Shown piece by piece: positions 18,496 to 28,552 of a stretch of DNA of 42,935 bases. The number at the start of each line of letters is the position of its first letter. Position 1 is the first letter of the stretch. Made by a program: the position numbers and the translations under genes. This DNA comes from Nitrospirota bacterium (GTDB taxonomy: Bacteria > Nitrospirota > Leptospirillia > Leptospirillales > Leptospirillaceae). The DNA lies in the NCBI GenBank assembly GCA_021816465.1, contig JAKAYF010000009.1:1-42935 (forward strand), read 5' to 3'. A model generated the notes under the pieces. The model had not been told where the DNA came from. It worked only from the letters and a program-made list of their open reading frames with translations, and searched no databases.

Positions 18496-19916
18496 TGTTT
18501 GTGGTGGGATCCTGGCAAGGTTCCCATCTCCTGCCCGATGATGTATCGGCATCGTCCGACATTGGCGTTGGGGTGGAGCCAGATAAAGAGTGCTCCGTTG
18601 TCTCCCTGATCATGAAAATAGAGAATCCCTTCATCCATCCAGATAAATCCGTCTTGAACATGTCCTTTTCCAAGGGCTGACCCAAGTTCTGTAATCTGGC
18701 GCAGGAACTCTACCCCTTCTCCAGCAAAAATCTGATCTGTCTCGACCGAGTCATTCTTCTCGCTGCCCGTAATGGCAAGGCCGTCGGAGCTTGCCCATAT
18801 AACATCAATGACATCTCTGTGAAGTCGTTGACGAATACGGTTGACAAGATCCTCCGGATCTTCCGTGACAGTGGTGGTGGCGTGAAGGCTGGCGGCAGGC
18901 TCTGTGGATTTTTCAATGTGTCTGTCCACAAAAACGGGAGCTGGTTCCGGAGCCTTCTCGGTTTCCGGGAGGAGCGGTTCGGGTGAGGGCGGCGGAATCT
19001 CGGCAGCCTTCAGTTCTTCGGGCACAACGACTGTTGGCTCTGGAATACTCCCAGGCTCCTCTGAAGGCTCTTCATCCTGTATATCCTCTTCAATGAGGTA
19101 TTCTGCCTTGTTTTCCGTGATCAATGCAGAGAGGGGGAAGTGGGCTTTTGCCAAGGCAAGTTTTTGGGCGACCAGAAGGTTGTTCGGATTTGTCTTCAAA
19201 ACCTCGGAATAAATATGTTCTGCCTGGGGGTAACGTTTTTGTTCCATGAACAGGTCGCCCATTGTTTCTGTTTTTGGCAGAAGACTGAGCATATCCATGT
19301 CATTTTCGGGAATCAGGTCATTTTGAGGTGTTTGAAAATGGGTTTCTTCCTGTTCTGGAAGAAAGTCCTCTTCCATTTGCCGGGGAACTGGAGATTCAAG
19401 ACGCGGTTCCTCTGGCGCTGGCTCATCGGCAGCAGATTCCATTGTTGCTGGAGGCGAAGTGGGCTCCTGGAGATAGCTGGAGGGCAGACTCTCTTCTAAA
19501 GGGGGTTCTGGTGTCTTGCGCTCATTGATTTGATTGGCGAGTGAAATAATCTCAGGATCATCAGGTGAAAGAGATGCGGCAACAGTAACGGCCTCTTTCG
19601 CCTTTTCAAGCTCATTGTTTTCGTAATAGAGCTGCGCCAGGCTTTTCTGGGCAATAAGATTGTCAGGGATGGTCCTCGAGACAAATTCGAAATTTGCGAT
19701 AGCCTCGGGGATCAGTCCCTTTTCCATCTGGACCTGACCAAGTGTTATTCTGGCGGCAAGATAATAGGGATAGTATTCTACCCCTTTTGAAAGGAGGGCC
19801 TCTGCCTGATCGGTTTTCCCAAGTTCAATATAGGCCTCCGCCAGCTGAAGGAATGACCTGCTTTTGGGATTGGACTCAATGCGCTCCTCAAGTGCGGAAA
19901 TTTCTTCAGGTGTCAT
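18492..19916 (-). CDS. TPR protein with C-terminal roadblock/LC7-like domain
   Basis: N-terminal TPR repeats (SRSFLQLAEAYIELGKTDQAEALLSKGVEYYP...), acidic/Pro-rich linker, C-terminal DVIWASSDGLAITGS...GEGVEFLRQITELGSALG...YFHDQGDNGALFIWLHPNANVGRCR resembling roadblock. Confidence 0.7.
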   Translation of the reverse strand: MTPEEISALEERIESNPKSRSFLQLAEAYIELGKTDQAEALLSKGVEYYPYYLAARITLGQVQMEKGLIPEAIANFEFVSRTIPDNLIAQKSLAQLYYENNELEKAKEAVTVAASLSPDDPEIISLANQINERKTPEPPLEESLPSSYLQEPTSPPATMESAADEPAPEEPRLESPVPRQMEEDFLPEQEETHFQTPQNDLIPENDMDMLSLLPKTETMGDLFMEQKRYPQAEHIYSEVLKTNPNNLLVAQKLALAKAHFPLSALITENKAEYLIEEDIQDEEPSEEPGSIPEPTVVVPEELKAAEIPPPSPEPLLPETEKAPEPAPVFVDRHIEKSTEPAASLHATTTVTEDPEDLVNRIRQRLHRDVIDVIWASSDGLAITGSEKNDSVETDQIFAGEGVEFLRQITELGSALGKGHVQDGFIWMDEGILYFHDQGDNGALFIWLHPNANVGRCRYIIGQEMGTLPGSHHKQ

Positions 19917-20131
19917 GTGCCTCTCATTTGATCTGCTGGTCTTTACCGGTTAGTGGCGGGGATTGTCCGGCGGACAAAAACCTGTCCAGATGTATGAACC
20001 CTATGTGGGGCATCCTACCAATCCACCATCTTTTTGGCAAGGTACGAACTTGCGGATGAATAATGGGTTTGTAATGCTTTCTGACTGTTTTTCTCCTGGT
20101 GACGGAAAAGAGAAAAAACGGCCCGGTTGTC

Positions 20132-21364
20132 TTACTGTGTGAGCGATCGGGCTCGATGGAGCAGAATCTTATCGATGAGCCAGTCTGCAAGGTCTTTCTT
20201 TTTCCCGCTTTTTTCCTCAGACAGGGAATCATCATGGTCAATCAGGCTTATGGTATTGTTGTCCGATCCGAATCCTGATCCTGCTTCTGAAATATTGTTT
20301 GCTGCCAACAGATCAACCCCTTTTCTGAGGAGTTTATCCTGAAGATCCTTTTTGACAAGTGATGTCTCGGCAGCAAAGCCCATGATCGTCTGACCAGGCC
20401 GACGGGATTTTGCCAATGTAGCCAATATGTCCGGGTTCTCTTTCAGGTGGAGGTGCCAGTCTTGTCCATCTTTTTTCTTTTTTTGTGAAAAAGAATTTTC
20501 AGTCGTATAGTCCGAGACGGCTGCTGCCATGATCAGGATATCGGCAGAATGAAAATGGATAGAGAGCGCATCCTGCATTTCCCTGGCGGTTTCCACGCAG
20601 ATCATGTTTGCTCCAGAAGGAGGTATCAAGGAGACAGGGCCGGACACGACTGTGACGGCTGCTCCACGTCGAATGGCCGCTTCCGCCAGCGCGTAACCCA
20701 TTTTCCCGGAGGAACGGTTCCCTATGAATCTGACCTGATCAATGGGTTCAAAAGTTGGTCCTGCAGAAATAAGGACTTTTTTCCCAAGGAGATCCCGGCT
20801 ATCAGAAGAGCTTGCCTCTATCGACTTCTGCAGGGCCGCATAAATCGTCTCCACTCCGGCCATGCGTCCGATACCTGACCTTCCGGATGCAAGCGATCCG
20901 GTTTCTGGTGGGATCTCCTGGACATTCCAGCTTTTCAATGTTGACAGGTGTGCCCGGGTAGCCGGATGGGTGTACATTCGCTCTTCCATGGCGGGAGCGA
21001 AAAGGATTCTGGCGGATGAAGCAAGGCAGATCGTGCTGAGGAGGTCATCTGCAAGCCCAAGGGCCATTTTAGCGATAAAGTCAGCCGATGCCGGGGCAAT
21101 TAATACTGCCGATGCTCCCTGTGCCCATTCAACATGGGAAACACGTGGCCCCAGACCGTAGGCGGAGGTTTCAAGGGTATTGCCTGAAAAAACTTCAGCC
21201 GTTTCTTTCGGGAAAAAGTGGAGAGCATTCTCGGTCGCCACAACCTTTACATCGTAGTTTCCGGCCTTTAACAGTCTGATAAGGTCAAGGGCACGATGGG
21301 CAGCGATGCTGGCAGTTACCCCAAGAATAACAAGTTTTTTTTCCCGAACAGTGTTTGCTGCCAA
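20132..21364 (-). CDS. coaBC: bifunctional phosphopantothenoylcysteine decarboxylase / phosphopantothenate-cysteine ligase
   Basis: KLVILGVTASIAAHRALDLIRLLK; APAMEERMYTHPATRAHL; GKKVLISAGPTFEPIDQVRFIGNRSSGKMGYALAEAAIRRGA; MAAAVSDY. Confidence 0.96.
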   Translation of the reverse strand: MAANTVREKKLVILGVTASIAAHRALDLIRLLKAGNYDVKVVATENALHFFPKETAEVFSGNTLETSAYGLGPRVSHVEWAQGASAVLIAPASADFIAKMALGLADDLLSTICLASSARILFAPAMEERMYTHPATRAHLSTLKSWNVQEIPPETGSLASGRSGIGRMAGVETIYAALQKSIEASSSDSRDLLGKKVLISAGPTFEPIDQVRFIGNRSSGKMGYALAEAAIRRGAAVTVVSGPVSLIPPSGANMICVETAREMQDALSIHFHSADILIMAAAVSDYTTENSFSQKKKKDGQDWHLHLKENPDILATLAKSRRPGQTIMGFAAETSLVKKDLQDKLLRKGVDLLAANNISEAGSGFGSDNNTISLIDHDDSLSEEKSGKKKDLADWLIDKILLHRARSLTQ

Positions 21365-21367
21365 GGT

Positions 21368-21769
21368 CTAGTCTTCCGAGCTGTCGTTATCCTCTGGCTC
21401 TTCTGCCTCAATTTCCGCATGTCCTTCGGGCTCGGCGTAGGTCTGGAGGTCTGCATGAAGAACCTCAGATGGTTCTGTTGCATAACCTCTCGAGAAGGAG
21501 AACCGTTCATCATGGCGCATTTTTTCCCGAAGTGCTTCCCTGCGCTTTTGTTCGATTTCCAGAGCCTTTTGTCCATAGACAATCTCAACTTTTGAGGCCA
21601 GAATTTCCTCAATCGCATTGGTTGTTTCTTTTTTATAGTGATGGGTAATTCTTGCCTTGGATCCTTCCATCAACTGGCGTGCCCTTTTTGCGGCTGCGAT
21701 CACAAGCCTGTAACGGCTGTCGATGATTCCAGGGGTGAAGTCGATTGGTTTTGTGATCAGGTCATTCAT
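21368..21769 (-). CDS. rpoZ: DNA-directed RNA polymerase omega subunit
   Basis: DSRYRLVIAAAKRARQLMEGSKARI...TTNAIEEILASKVEI; located between gmk and coaBC. Confidence 0.85.
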   Translation of the reverse strand: MNDLITKPIDFTPGIIDSRYRLVIAAAKRARQLMEGSKARITHHYKKETTNAIEEILASKVEIVYGQKALEIEQKRREALREKMRHDERFSFSRGYATEPSEVLHADLQTYAEPEGHAEIEAEEPEDNDSSED

Positions 21770-21816
21770 TTTTGTACACTCCTTTATCTTCTCGGAATTA
21801 AAAAACACACTTTTGA

Positions 21817-22515
21817 TTATAGCTGATCGTCCGACGATTTGGTCAAAAGCGGACTTTCCTGTTCAAATTTAGGCAGAAAGTCTTTGGTTACAAAGCTTTC
21901 CATCCTGCTCCTGCGATGATGCTCGCTGAGAATGATTGCATGAAGATCATCTGTTGCCTGCCTAAAATCGACATTGAATATCAGATAGTCGTAAAGGCTG
22001 AAAGCATGAACTTCCTGGCGGACTTTGTCCAGACGTTTCGAGAGTGTTTCCGTCGAATCCTGCCCTCTTTTTGTCAATCGTTCTTCAAGAATTTGTCTCG
22101 ATGGCGGCAAAATATAGATGGAAACACTGCCAAAATCATCTTTCCTGATAAGCTCTGCTCCTTGTATGTCGATATCGACAAGGACGTCTTTTCCAGACTG
22201 AAAAGAGTCCAGAATAGTCTTTTTTGATGTTCCGTAGAGATTACCGTAAACCTCGGCGGATTCGATGAAGAGGTTCTGCTCTTTCATCTCAAGGAATTTT
22301 TCTCTGGAGACAAAGTAGTAATCGATTCCATTGACTTCTCCCGGTCTTGGGGCCCGGGTTGTATAAGAGACAGAATAATGAATCCGGTCAGTCCTCTTGG
22401 CGATTTCCTTGCAAAGCGATGTTTTTCCGGCTCCGGAAGGTGCCGAGACAACAAAGAGAATCGGTTTGAAGACTGATTTTCCGTAGATTATCTGGTTTAG
22501 TCCGTCTGACAGCAC
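21817..22515 (-). CDS. gmk: guanylate kinase
   Basis: LFVVSAPSGAGKTSLCKEI; YSVSYTTRAPRPGEVNGIDYYFVSREKF; DIDIQGAELIR. Confidence 0.96.
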   Translation of the reverse strand: MLSDGLNQIIYGKSVFKPILFVVSAPSGAGKTSLCKEIAKRTDRIHYSVSYTTRAPRPGEVNGIDYYFVSREKFLEMKEQNLFIESAEVYGNLYGTSKKTILDSFQSGKDVLVDIDIQGAELIRKDDFGSVSIYILPPSRQILEERLTKRGQDSTETLSKRLDKVRQEVHAFSLYDYLIFNVDFRQATDDLHAIILSEHHRRSRMESFVTKDFLPKFEQESPLLTKSSDDQL

Positions 22516-22557
22516 GATAACTCCTTCGGCTTATCTTTGATGTATGGGAATCTCTCC

Positions 22558-22839
22558 CTATTCAGAATCGCCACCGTCAGATTCTTCTTCCCGGCCATTC
22601 ATCCGGTTCCCCAATGTTTCAGGCTGAAGTGCCGACAGAATAATATGACCGCTGTCCATGATAATGACTGATCTGGTTCTGCGACCTTCAGATGCATCAA
22701 TGAGGAGGTTTTTTTCCTGGGCAGCTTCTCTCATGCGCCTGACAGGCGCGGAGTTGACACCCACGATGCTGATAATGTGTCCCATGGCGACAACATTTCC
22801 AAGTCCAATATTGACAAACGCCTGTGTTCTACTCGACAT
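22558..22839 (-). CDS. remA: RemA/DUF370-family regulatory protein
   Basis: FVNIGLGNVVAMGHIISIVGVNSAPVRRMREAAQEKNLLIDASEGRRTRSVIIMDSGHIILSALQPET; adjacent to yicC and gmk. Confidence 0.9.
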   Translation of the reverse strand: MSSRTQAFVNIGLGNVVAMGHIISIVGVNSAPVRRMREAAQEKNLLIDASEGRRTRSVIIMDSGHIILSALQPETLGNRMNGREEESDGGDSE

Positions 22840-23716
22840 TCTGTATCTGTTCTTTCAGTTTGGTGAGGATCGTCCTGATTGCCATTGCAGGCTGGAAGAC
22901 AAGGGGATTGGCTTCCTTGGTGATAAAAGTTGATATCTCCCTTTGCATTTCCTGAGCAAGAAAGTCGAGTGACCTTCCAATTGCTCCGCCCGAGTCCATA
23001 TCCTGGCGAAAACGTTGCATGTGAATGTTGAATCGTTGCCACTCTTCCTCATTGTCTTTTTTCGACAAGTAGAGAAGCGCCTCTTCTTCAACCTTTTTTC
23101 CAGCATCAAGAATTGTTGTCTGTTGGAGAAGACTGGAAATTTTTTTGGCAAATGCCGCTTTTGTTTCTTCGATAGCCTTGGGTCTGGTTAATCCGATCAG
23201 ACGAAGATATTCATTGATTTCAAGAAGTAGCCCATCTATAACTTTTGTAAGAGCCTGTCCTTCATCTTCCCGTGAAGCCTTCAGTTTCCGCAAGAGTTCG
23301 CCTATTGTTCCCATCGCCACTTCTGGATCGACAGGAGGAGGGGGAATGTTTCCATCCCGGGTCATTACGGTGAGGATATGCGTCAATGTGACGGGCTCCC
23401 TGAGGCCCAGGGCGTCTTTAATCTGGGAGAGCTCGATATAAATTGCTGTCGCTTTTTCGGCAGAGATGGGAGTCGAAGTCATTTGCTGCTGGGGTGACCG
23501 GGAAACGGTGATCTCGACCCTTCCTCTTGTCAGGAAAGATGCTGCCATTCGTCTGGTAGCAACCTCCAGATGTTCCCACTCCTTCGGAAAGTTCAGGATC
23601 ACTTCAAGGTTTTTATGATTAAGAGATTTTGCCGAAAGCCTGTACTTGTCGAGCGGATACGGGGTTGAGGCCTCTCCGAAGCCTGTCATGCTGAGTAACC
23701 CTCTGGAGACGGACAT
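22829..23716 (-). CDS. yicC: YicC-family endoribonuclease
   Basis: SMTGFGEASTP start, SLNHKNLEVILNFP, C-terminal DMDSGGAIGRSLDFLAQEMQREISTFITKEANPLV. Confidence 0.92.
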   Translation of the reverse strand: MSVSRGLLSMTGFGEASTPYPLDKYRLSAKSLNHKNLEVILNFPKEWEHLEVATRRMAASFLTRGRVEITVSRSPQQQMTSTPISAEKATAIYIELSQIKDALGLREPVTLTHILTVMTRDGNIPPPPVDPEVAMGTIGELLRKLKASREDEGQALTKVIDGLLLEINEYLRLIGLTRPKAIEETKAAFAKKISSLLQQTTILDAGKKVEEEALLYLSKKDNEEEWQRFNIHMQRFRQDMDSGGAIGRSLDFLAQEMQREISTFITKEANPLVFQPAMAIRTILTKLKEQIQNVE

Positions 23717-23836
23717 CTGTATTCCTTATCAGTGTAATTTTATTGAAGGGCTATTTGCTTATGAAAACGACCAGAAAGTGAGCCGCCGGAGGTTCACCGC
23801 CGATTGTTATTGATTGTTCCCGGGATGATCTTCCTA

Positions 23837-23859
23837 TATGCTCCATGCTAAGGAGCATA
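23837..23859. promoter_or_regulatory. perfect inverted repeat TATGCTCC-N7-GGAGCATA in divergent intergenic region
   Basis: 8-bp arms (23837-23844 / 23852-23859), 7-nt spacer, between divergent yicC and glucosidase genes. Confidence 0.4.
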
Positions 23860-24035
23860 CCGAGCGAACATCTGCATGAAATGACGAGACCTTTTGATGA
23901 CCACATGATGAGGTCATTCTAGAGTGTTTTTTTTAAAATGGAAAGTCTTTTTGGGCAGGAAGGTGGGCTAGTGCTCGACCCTTCTTCAATAATGCTTGCG
24001 GGTTGGAAAACTCTTTTTGCAGCAAGGAGGATCTT

Positions 24036-26153
24036 TTGAAGGCGCGGGGCAAGCGGACACATATCTCTTCGAGAGCGATTGGTCCAGAGGATCGTCTGCT
24101 TAAAAAAGAAGACCTTTTGGGTGTCTGGGATGTCTTCGGATCCATTGATGCCAAGGTCAAACCATTTTACGGGATATTTTGGCATGGGATGCGCTTTGTC
24201 TCGAGATGGAAATGGATAACGCCAAGTCTCTACCCCATGAATCTTGAGCCTTTGGGGAAGCCGGAAAACGGTGTTTCCTTTTTTCGCCAGTACATTCCTT
24301 TTGCATCTTCTTCCGGAGAAGAGGCGGAAGGGGCAGTTTCCTTTTATCTGGAAAGAGTTCTGTTTCCGGATGGAATGAGAGAACGATTTTCCGTGAGCAA
24401 TTTTGGAAGGGTTCGGCGAGCCTTTAATTTGGTGTTGTTTATTGATGCTGACTTTGCCGACATGTTTGAAGTCAGGGGGTTTGTCAGTTCGGTTGCCCCG
24501 CATCGGAAGGTCAAAAGAGTTTTTTGTGATGGTGTTCTGAGAATTTCCTGCATGGGGGAGGATGACTTGCTGCGGGAATCAGTCATATCTTTTGCGGGGA
24601 TGACTCCATCCAATATTTCCAAGTCAGGAAAAGAGCTGCATTGGTCGATAGATCTTCCTCCGGGAGAAGAGTGTTTTATTGAGCCTGTCGTGGCACTGTC
24701 CGAATCTGTTTCCGGGGCTTCTCCTCTGTTAAATGTCCATCATTCATCTCTGGCATCCTTTCCGTCCGTATTAAAAGAAATGCGCAATCAAAACCAGGAC
24801 GATCAAAAGAAGTGGCCCGTTTTAAAAACCGACCACCCGGTGCTTTCTGATGCCTACGACAGGGCGTGCCAGGATCTTGACATGCTCTTTACCGGTCCTC
24901 CCGGAGGGAAAGTCCCTTATGCCGGTTTGCCATGGTTTTCGACCTTTTTCGGCAGGGATGCAATTATTACGGCGTATTCGATGTTGTGGGCCCGTCCTGA
25001 TATCGCTCTTAATGTTTTGAGGTATCTTGAAAAACGGCAGGCAACGGATATCACTCCTTTCAGGGCAGCCCAGCCCGGAAAGATTCTGCATGAGGAAAGG
25101 TCTGGAGAACTTTCCAATCTTGGAGAGGTTCCTTTTGGCCAGTATTACGGGTCGATTGACTCTACCCCTTTATACATTGTTCTTGCGTGTGAGTACTATC
25201 AGCGTACAGGTGACGATCATGTCATGCGATCACTTTGGCCCTCCATCCTGAAGGCTTTGGCCTGGATCGATCAATATGGCCTTCACCCTGATTCCCGTTT
25301 TCTGGTTTATCAACGAGATCCTGAAGGGGGACTTGTCAATCAGGGGTGGAAAGATTCTGCGGACTCGGTTTTTCATGCAGACGGGAGCATCGCCAGGCAT
25401 CCGATAGCATTGATTGAGGTCCAGGGATATCTCTATTGGGCCTGGTCGATGCTTGCACCGCTTGCAGAGCGATTCGGGGACCCTTCTCTCGGGATCATTC
25501 TGAAGACAAGGGCAGGGGAGCTGAAAGACAATATCATCAAAAAGTTCTGGCTCGACGAACAAAATATTTTTGCCATGGCCATTGATGGAGACGGAAAACC
25601 CTGTGCGATAGCATCATCTAATCCGGGGCATTTGCTGTTGACCGGACTCCTGCCTGAAGAGCTGGCGAGAAAACTGGCAGTGACTTTGTTGGGCCCGGAC
25701 ATGTTCAGTGGCTGGGGAATCCGGACTGTCGGAAAAAAAGAGGCCCGATATAACCCTGTTTCCTATCACAACGGTTCTATTTGGCCTCATGATAACGGGC
25801 TGATCTTGGCGGGGCTCTCCCGGTCGGGATTTCTGATGGAGTTAGGCAAACTTTCCAAAGCCTATCTTGATGGGGTCTCGATGTTTCGGGATTATCGGTT
25901 GCCGGAATTGATCTGTGGTTTTGACCGTGAGGAATCTTCGGGGCCTGTCCTCTATCCCACGTCCTGCTCTCCCCAGACATGGTCTGTTGCTTCTCTTTTT
26001 CTGTTGATTCGCTCAATGACGGGAGAGATTTTCGACAAGGGAAAGTTTATTCATGACGGGTCTTTTTTTCTGCCTCCGGGGATAGGATCTCTTGAGATTC
26101 TGGGTCTCAACGGAGACGATATTGTGCTGAAGTCCAGCGGACATGCTCATTAG
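24036..26153 (+). CDS. amylo-alpha-1,6-glucosidase / glycogen-debranching-like enzyme
   Basis: YAGLPWFSTFFGRDAIITAYSMLW, HEERSGELSNLGEVPFGQYYGSIDSTPLYIVL, NQGWKDSADSVFHADGSIA, NPVSYHNGSIWPHDNGLI. TTG at 24036 follows AAGGAGG (24024-24030); the ORF-track start is TTG 24003. Confidence 0.88.
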   Translation: MKARGKRTHISSRAIGPEDRLLKKEDLLGVWDVFGSIDAKVKPFYGIFWHGMRFVSRWKWITPSLYPMNLEPLGKPENGVSFFRQYIPFASSSGEEAEGAVSFYLERVLFPDGMRERFSVSNFGRVRRAFNLVLFIDADFADMFEVRGFVSSVAPHRKVKRVFCDGVLRISCMGEDDLLRESVISFAGMTPSNISKSGKELHWSIDLPPGEECFIEPVVALSESVSGASPLLNVHHSSLASFPSVLKEMRNQNQDDQKKWPVLKTDHPVLSDAYDRACQDLDMLFTGPPGGKVPYAGLPWFSTFFGRDAIITAYSMLWARPDIALNVLRYLEKRQATDITPFRAAQPGKILHEERSGELSNLGEVPFGQYYGSIDSTPLYIVLACEYYQRTGDDHVMRSLWPSILKALAWIDQYGLHPDSRFLVYQRDPEGGLVNQGWKDSADSVFHADGSIARHPIALIEVQGYLYWAWSMLAPLAERFGDPSLGIILKTRAGELKDNIIKKFWLDEQNIFAMAIDGDGKPCAIASSNPGHLLLTGLLPEELARKLAVTLLGPDMFSGWGIRTVGKKEARYNPVSYHNGSIWPHDNGLILAGLSRSGFLMELGKLSKAYLDGVSMFRDYRLPELICGFDREESSGPVLYPTSCSPQTWSVASLFLLIRSMTGEIFDKGKFIHDGSFFLPPGIGSLEILGLNGDDIVLKSSGHAH

Positions 26154-26362
26154 AGTCTTTTGCCAAGAGCTCTATCCAGCGATTCGTTGGTTCTCAAAAT
26201 GCTTTAAGGTTCTTGCTAAATCCAGAGTGATGGACTAATATCTCCCCGCATTCATTTGCATAGATCGTTTTAGCGAGTCATTTGGTCGCTTGTTAGTTGA
26301 TGTTTCGCCTGCGTGGTGATTTATGGTGTGATTTGCGCAGGTAGCTTGGGGGGTATTGTCCA

Positions 26363-27757
26363 TTGATCCGTCGAGTGGTCCACTTGCTCAGCATCGTCCA
26401 TAATCCCATTTCCTGGACTTTGGGAAAGCGTATCTTCTCTCTTTTTATTCTTGTTTCTTTCTGGACATTGCCAACCCATGGCGGTGTTTCCCGGGTTCAG
26501 ACCTCTGTTGCAAATGCATCGGTCAGCCTGCCCAAGTCGCAGCTTCCTCCGTTGCTTGCCGGCTCCGTTGGCGCATCAGTTCCTGCAGGATCAGGGATTG
26601 TTCAATCCGTGATGTCCGGCCATCCTGATGTTCTGAATGTTCAGGGGCGGCCTGCTATTCGATTTGTTTCGGATCTTCCTGTTCTTGACCCCGATTTTCT
26701 CCCGTCGTTTCATACCCCTGTAGGGAATCATTTTGAAACGAGGACAGACGAAGGATATGTCATTACCTGGACTGTCCGTCCATCCTTGCAGCGGGATGTT
26801 GCAAGATTTGTGATTCGAAACAGGGTGCCGTATGGAATGTTTGTTGCTGTTGAGCCCAAGACGGGAGCGTTTTTAGCATTTTATGGAAGCCAGGGGAGAA
26901 CCGAGTCCGATACGCTGGTCCAGAAAGCATCATACCCTGCAGCGTCAATGTTCAAGGTTGTTACTACTGCAGATGCGCTTGAGAATAGAAAGATCAATCC
27001 TGATACCGAGATCTATTTTCATGGCTGTCTCTACTGCATCGGACCCACTTACTGGACGGACAACAGGCGAAGGGATCGCCTCCATTTGTCTGTTACAGAA
27101 GCTCTTGGAAAATCTGTTAACATGATTTTCGCCAAGATTGCATTGCGATACCTGACGCCCGAGAATCTTCAGGCTATGGCAGACCGTTTTGGATTCAACA
27201 AGGAAATTGAGTCGGATGTTCCGTTCGAAATGAGTTCTGCCGTTATTCCATCGGAGCGGGCGGGATTTGCCAGGAGCGCGGCAGGTTTTGGTCAGGTTCT
27301 TATCAGTCCGATTCATGCTGCAGTTATTGCCGGGGCCTTATCAAACGGTGGCGTGATGATGCGGCCTCATCTGATTGAAAGCATCAAGGGGCCTGATGGT
27401 AATGTCGTTTTCCGGACAACGCCAAAGATACTCGCGGTTGTAGCAGATGCAAAGATTTCATCAACACTCTTGTCGATGATGCATTCAACCACCGTCAAGG
27501 GCACGGGACGGAGGGCATTTTTTCGGTGGCATCATGACCCGATTCTTCGCAAGATATCTGTGGCAGGGAAAACCGGAACCCTGTCGGGACTCCATCCGGA
27601 AGGATTATATGAGTGGTTTATGGGCATGGCCCCTGTTGGTAACCCTCGAATAGCTGTAGCTGCCCTGACAATTGACCGTGGTTACTGGCGTATTAAAGGG
27701 ACCGATATTGCGAGCCGGGGGCTCCGCACCTATTTTAGAAAGATGCCCGACGAATAG
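26363..27757 (+). CDS. penicillin-binding protein transpeptidase-domain protein
   Basis: AASMFKV (SxxK), KSVNMIFAK (SxN), AGKTGT (KTG), GFGQVLISPIHAAVIAGALSNGGVMMRP. Confidence 0.85.
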   Translation: MIRRVVHLLSIVHNPISWTLGKRIFSLFILVSFWTLPTHGGVSRVQTSVANASVSLPKSQLPPLLAGSVGASVPAGSGIVQSVMSGHPDVLNVQGRPAIRFVSDLPVLDPDFLPSFHTPVGNHFETRTDEGYVITWTVRPSLQRDVARFVIRNRVPYGMFVAVEPKTGAFLAFYGSQGRTESDTLVQKASYPAASMFKVVTTADALENRKINPDTEIYFHGCLYCIGPTYWTDNRRRDRLHLSVTEALGKSVNMIFAKIALRYLTPENLQAMADRFGFNKEIESDVPFEMSSAVIPSERAGFARSAAGFGQVLISPIHAAVIAGALSNGGVMMRPHLIESIKGPDGNVVFRTTPKILAVVADAKISSTLLSMMHSTTVKGTGRRAFFRWHHDPILRKISVAGKTGTLSGLHPEGLYEWFMGMAPVGNPRIAVAALTIDRGYWRIKGTDIASRGLRTYFRKMPDE

Positions 27758-27930
27758 ATCAACAGACTGAATTTGTTATGGCTTTTTGCTGGAATAGAAG
27801 TTTTTTAATGCATTCCATTTTCATGATGGTTTTTACTTCATTAAACTTGGTTGGGTTCTTTTCGTGATCGAGTCAATTGGCATGAATTCTTTATTCCGAT
27901 ACTGGTTGCTTTGAAAGGGAGGAAGACAGC

Positions 27931-28341
27931 ATGGTAATGGTAAAAAAAGTAATGACAAAGAATCCGATGACCGTTGAAATGACAACCACTGCCCGGGAAG
28001 TGGCTGAAATCATGAAAACGAAAAAAGTGGGCAGCCTTTTGGTGATGCAGGGCGAGAAAACAGTCGGAATTATCACTGAAGCAGATATTGTCCGGCGGGT
28101 TGTTGGCGAAGACAGGGTTCCTTATGTCACAACTGTCTCGACGATCATGAGCGCTCCCGTCCTTTCGATTAATTCCGACGCATCAATCTATGATGCCCAG
28201 GATTTGATGGATAAGCATCATATTCGTCATTTGCTGGTTTTGGAGGATGATGAGGTCGTTGGATTGATCTCCATTCGCGATCTTATTCATCCAGCTTATC
28301 TTGGACGGGAAGATTCCTGGGATAGCGGACACACAGAATAG
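27931..28341 (+). CDS. tandem CBS-domain protein
   Basis: VKKVMTKNPMTVEMTTTAREVAEIMKTKKVGSLLVMQGEKTVGIITEADIVRRV and second CBS repeat; SD GGGAGG upstream. Confidence 0.92.
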   Translation: MVMVKKVMTKNPMTVEMTTTAREVAEIMKTKKVGSLLVMQGEKTVGIITEADIVRRVVGEDRVPYVTTVSTIMSAPVLSINSDASIYDAQDLMDKHHIRHLLVLEDDEVVGLISIRDLIHPAYLGREDSWDSGHTE

Positions 28342-28352
28342 ATCTCATCAAT

Positions 28353-28382
28353 GAGAGGCGGGAAGATTTCTTCCTGCCTCTC
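28353..28382 (+). terminator. rho-independent terminator after CBS gene
   Basis: GAGAGGCGGGAAGA-TT-TCTTCCTGCCTCTC (14-bp stem with one G:U) followed by TTCTTGATTTT. Confidence 0.75.
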
Positions 28383-28477
28383 TTCTTGATTTTCCTGCGA
28401 CAAATCCCCGCTGGATGCAACTCTACTCTTTCTTGACCGTCCCAATCGCGTTACCTCAAATTTCTTTATTTTCAGTG

Positions 28478-28529
28478 TTGACAAAACCCATTTTGCTGCT
28501 TAGAGTAATTGAAAACGATAGTCATTATC
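28478..28529 (+). promoter_or_regulatory. sigma70-type promoter with overlapping Fur box
   Basis: -35 TTGACA (28478-28483), 17-bp spacer, -10 TAGAGT (28501-28506); GAAAACGATAGTCATTATC (28511-28529) matches GATAATGATAATCATTATC at 16/19. Confidence 0.72.
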
Positions 28530-28552
28530 AATATGGTTACTTGATTTGTTGC

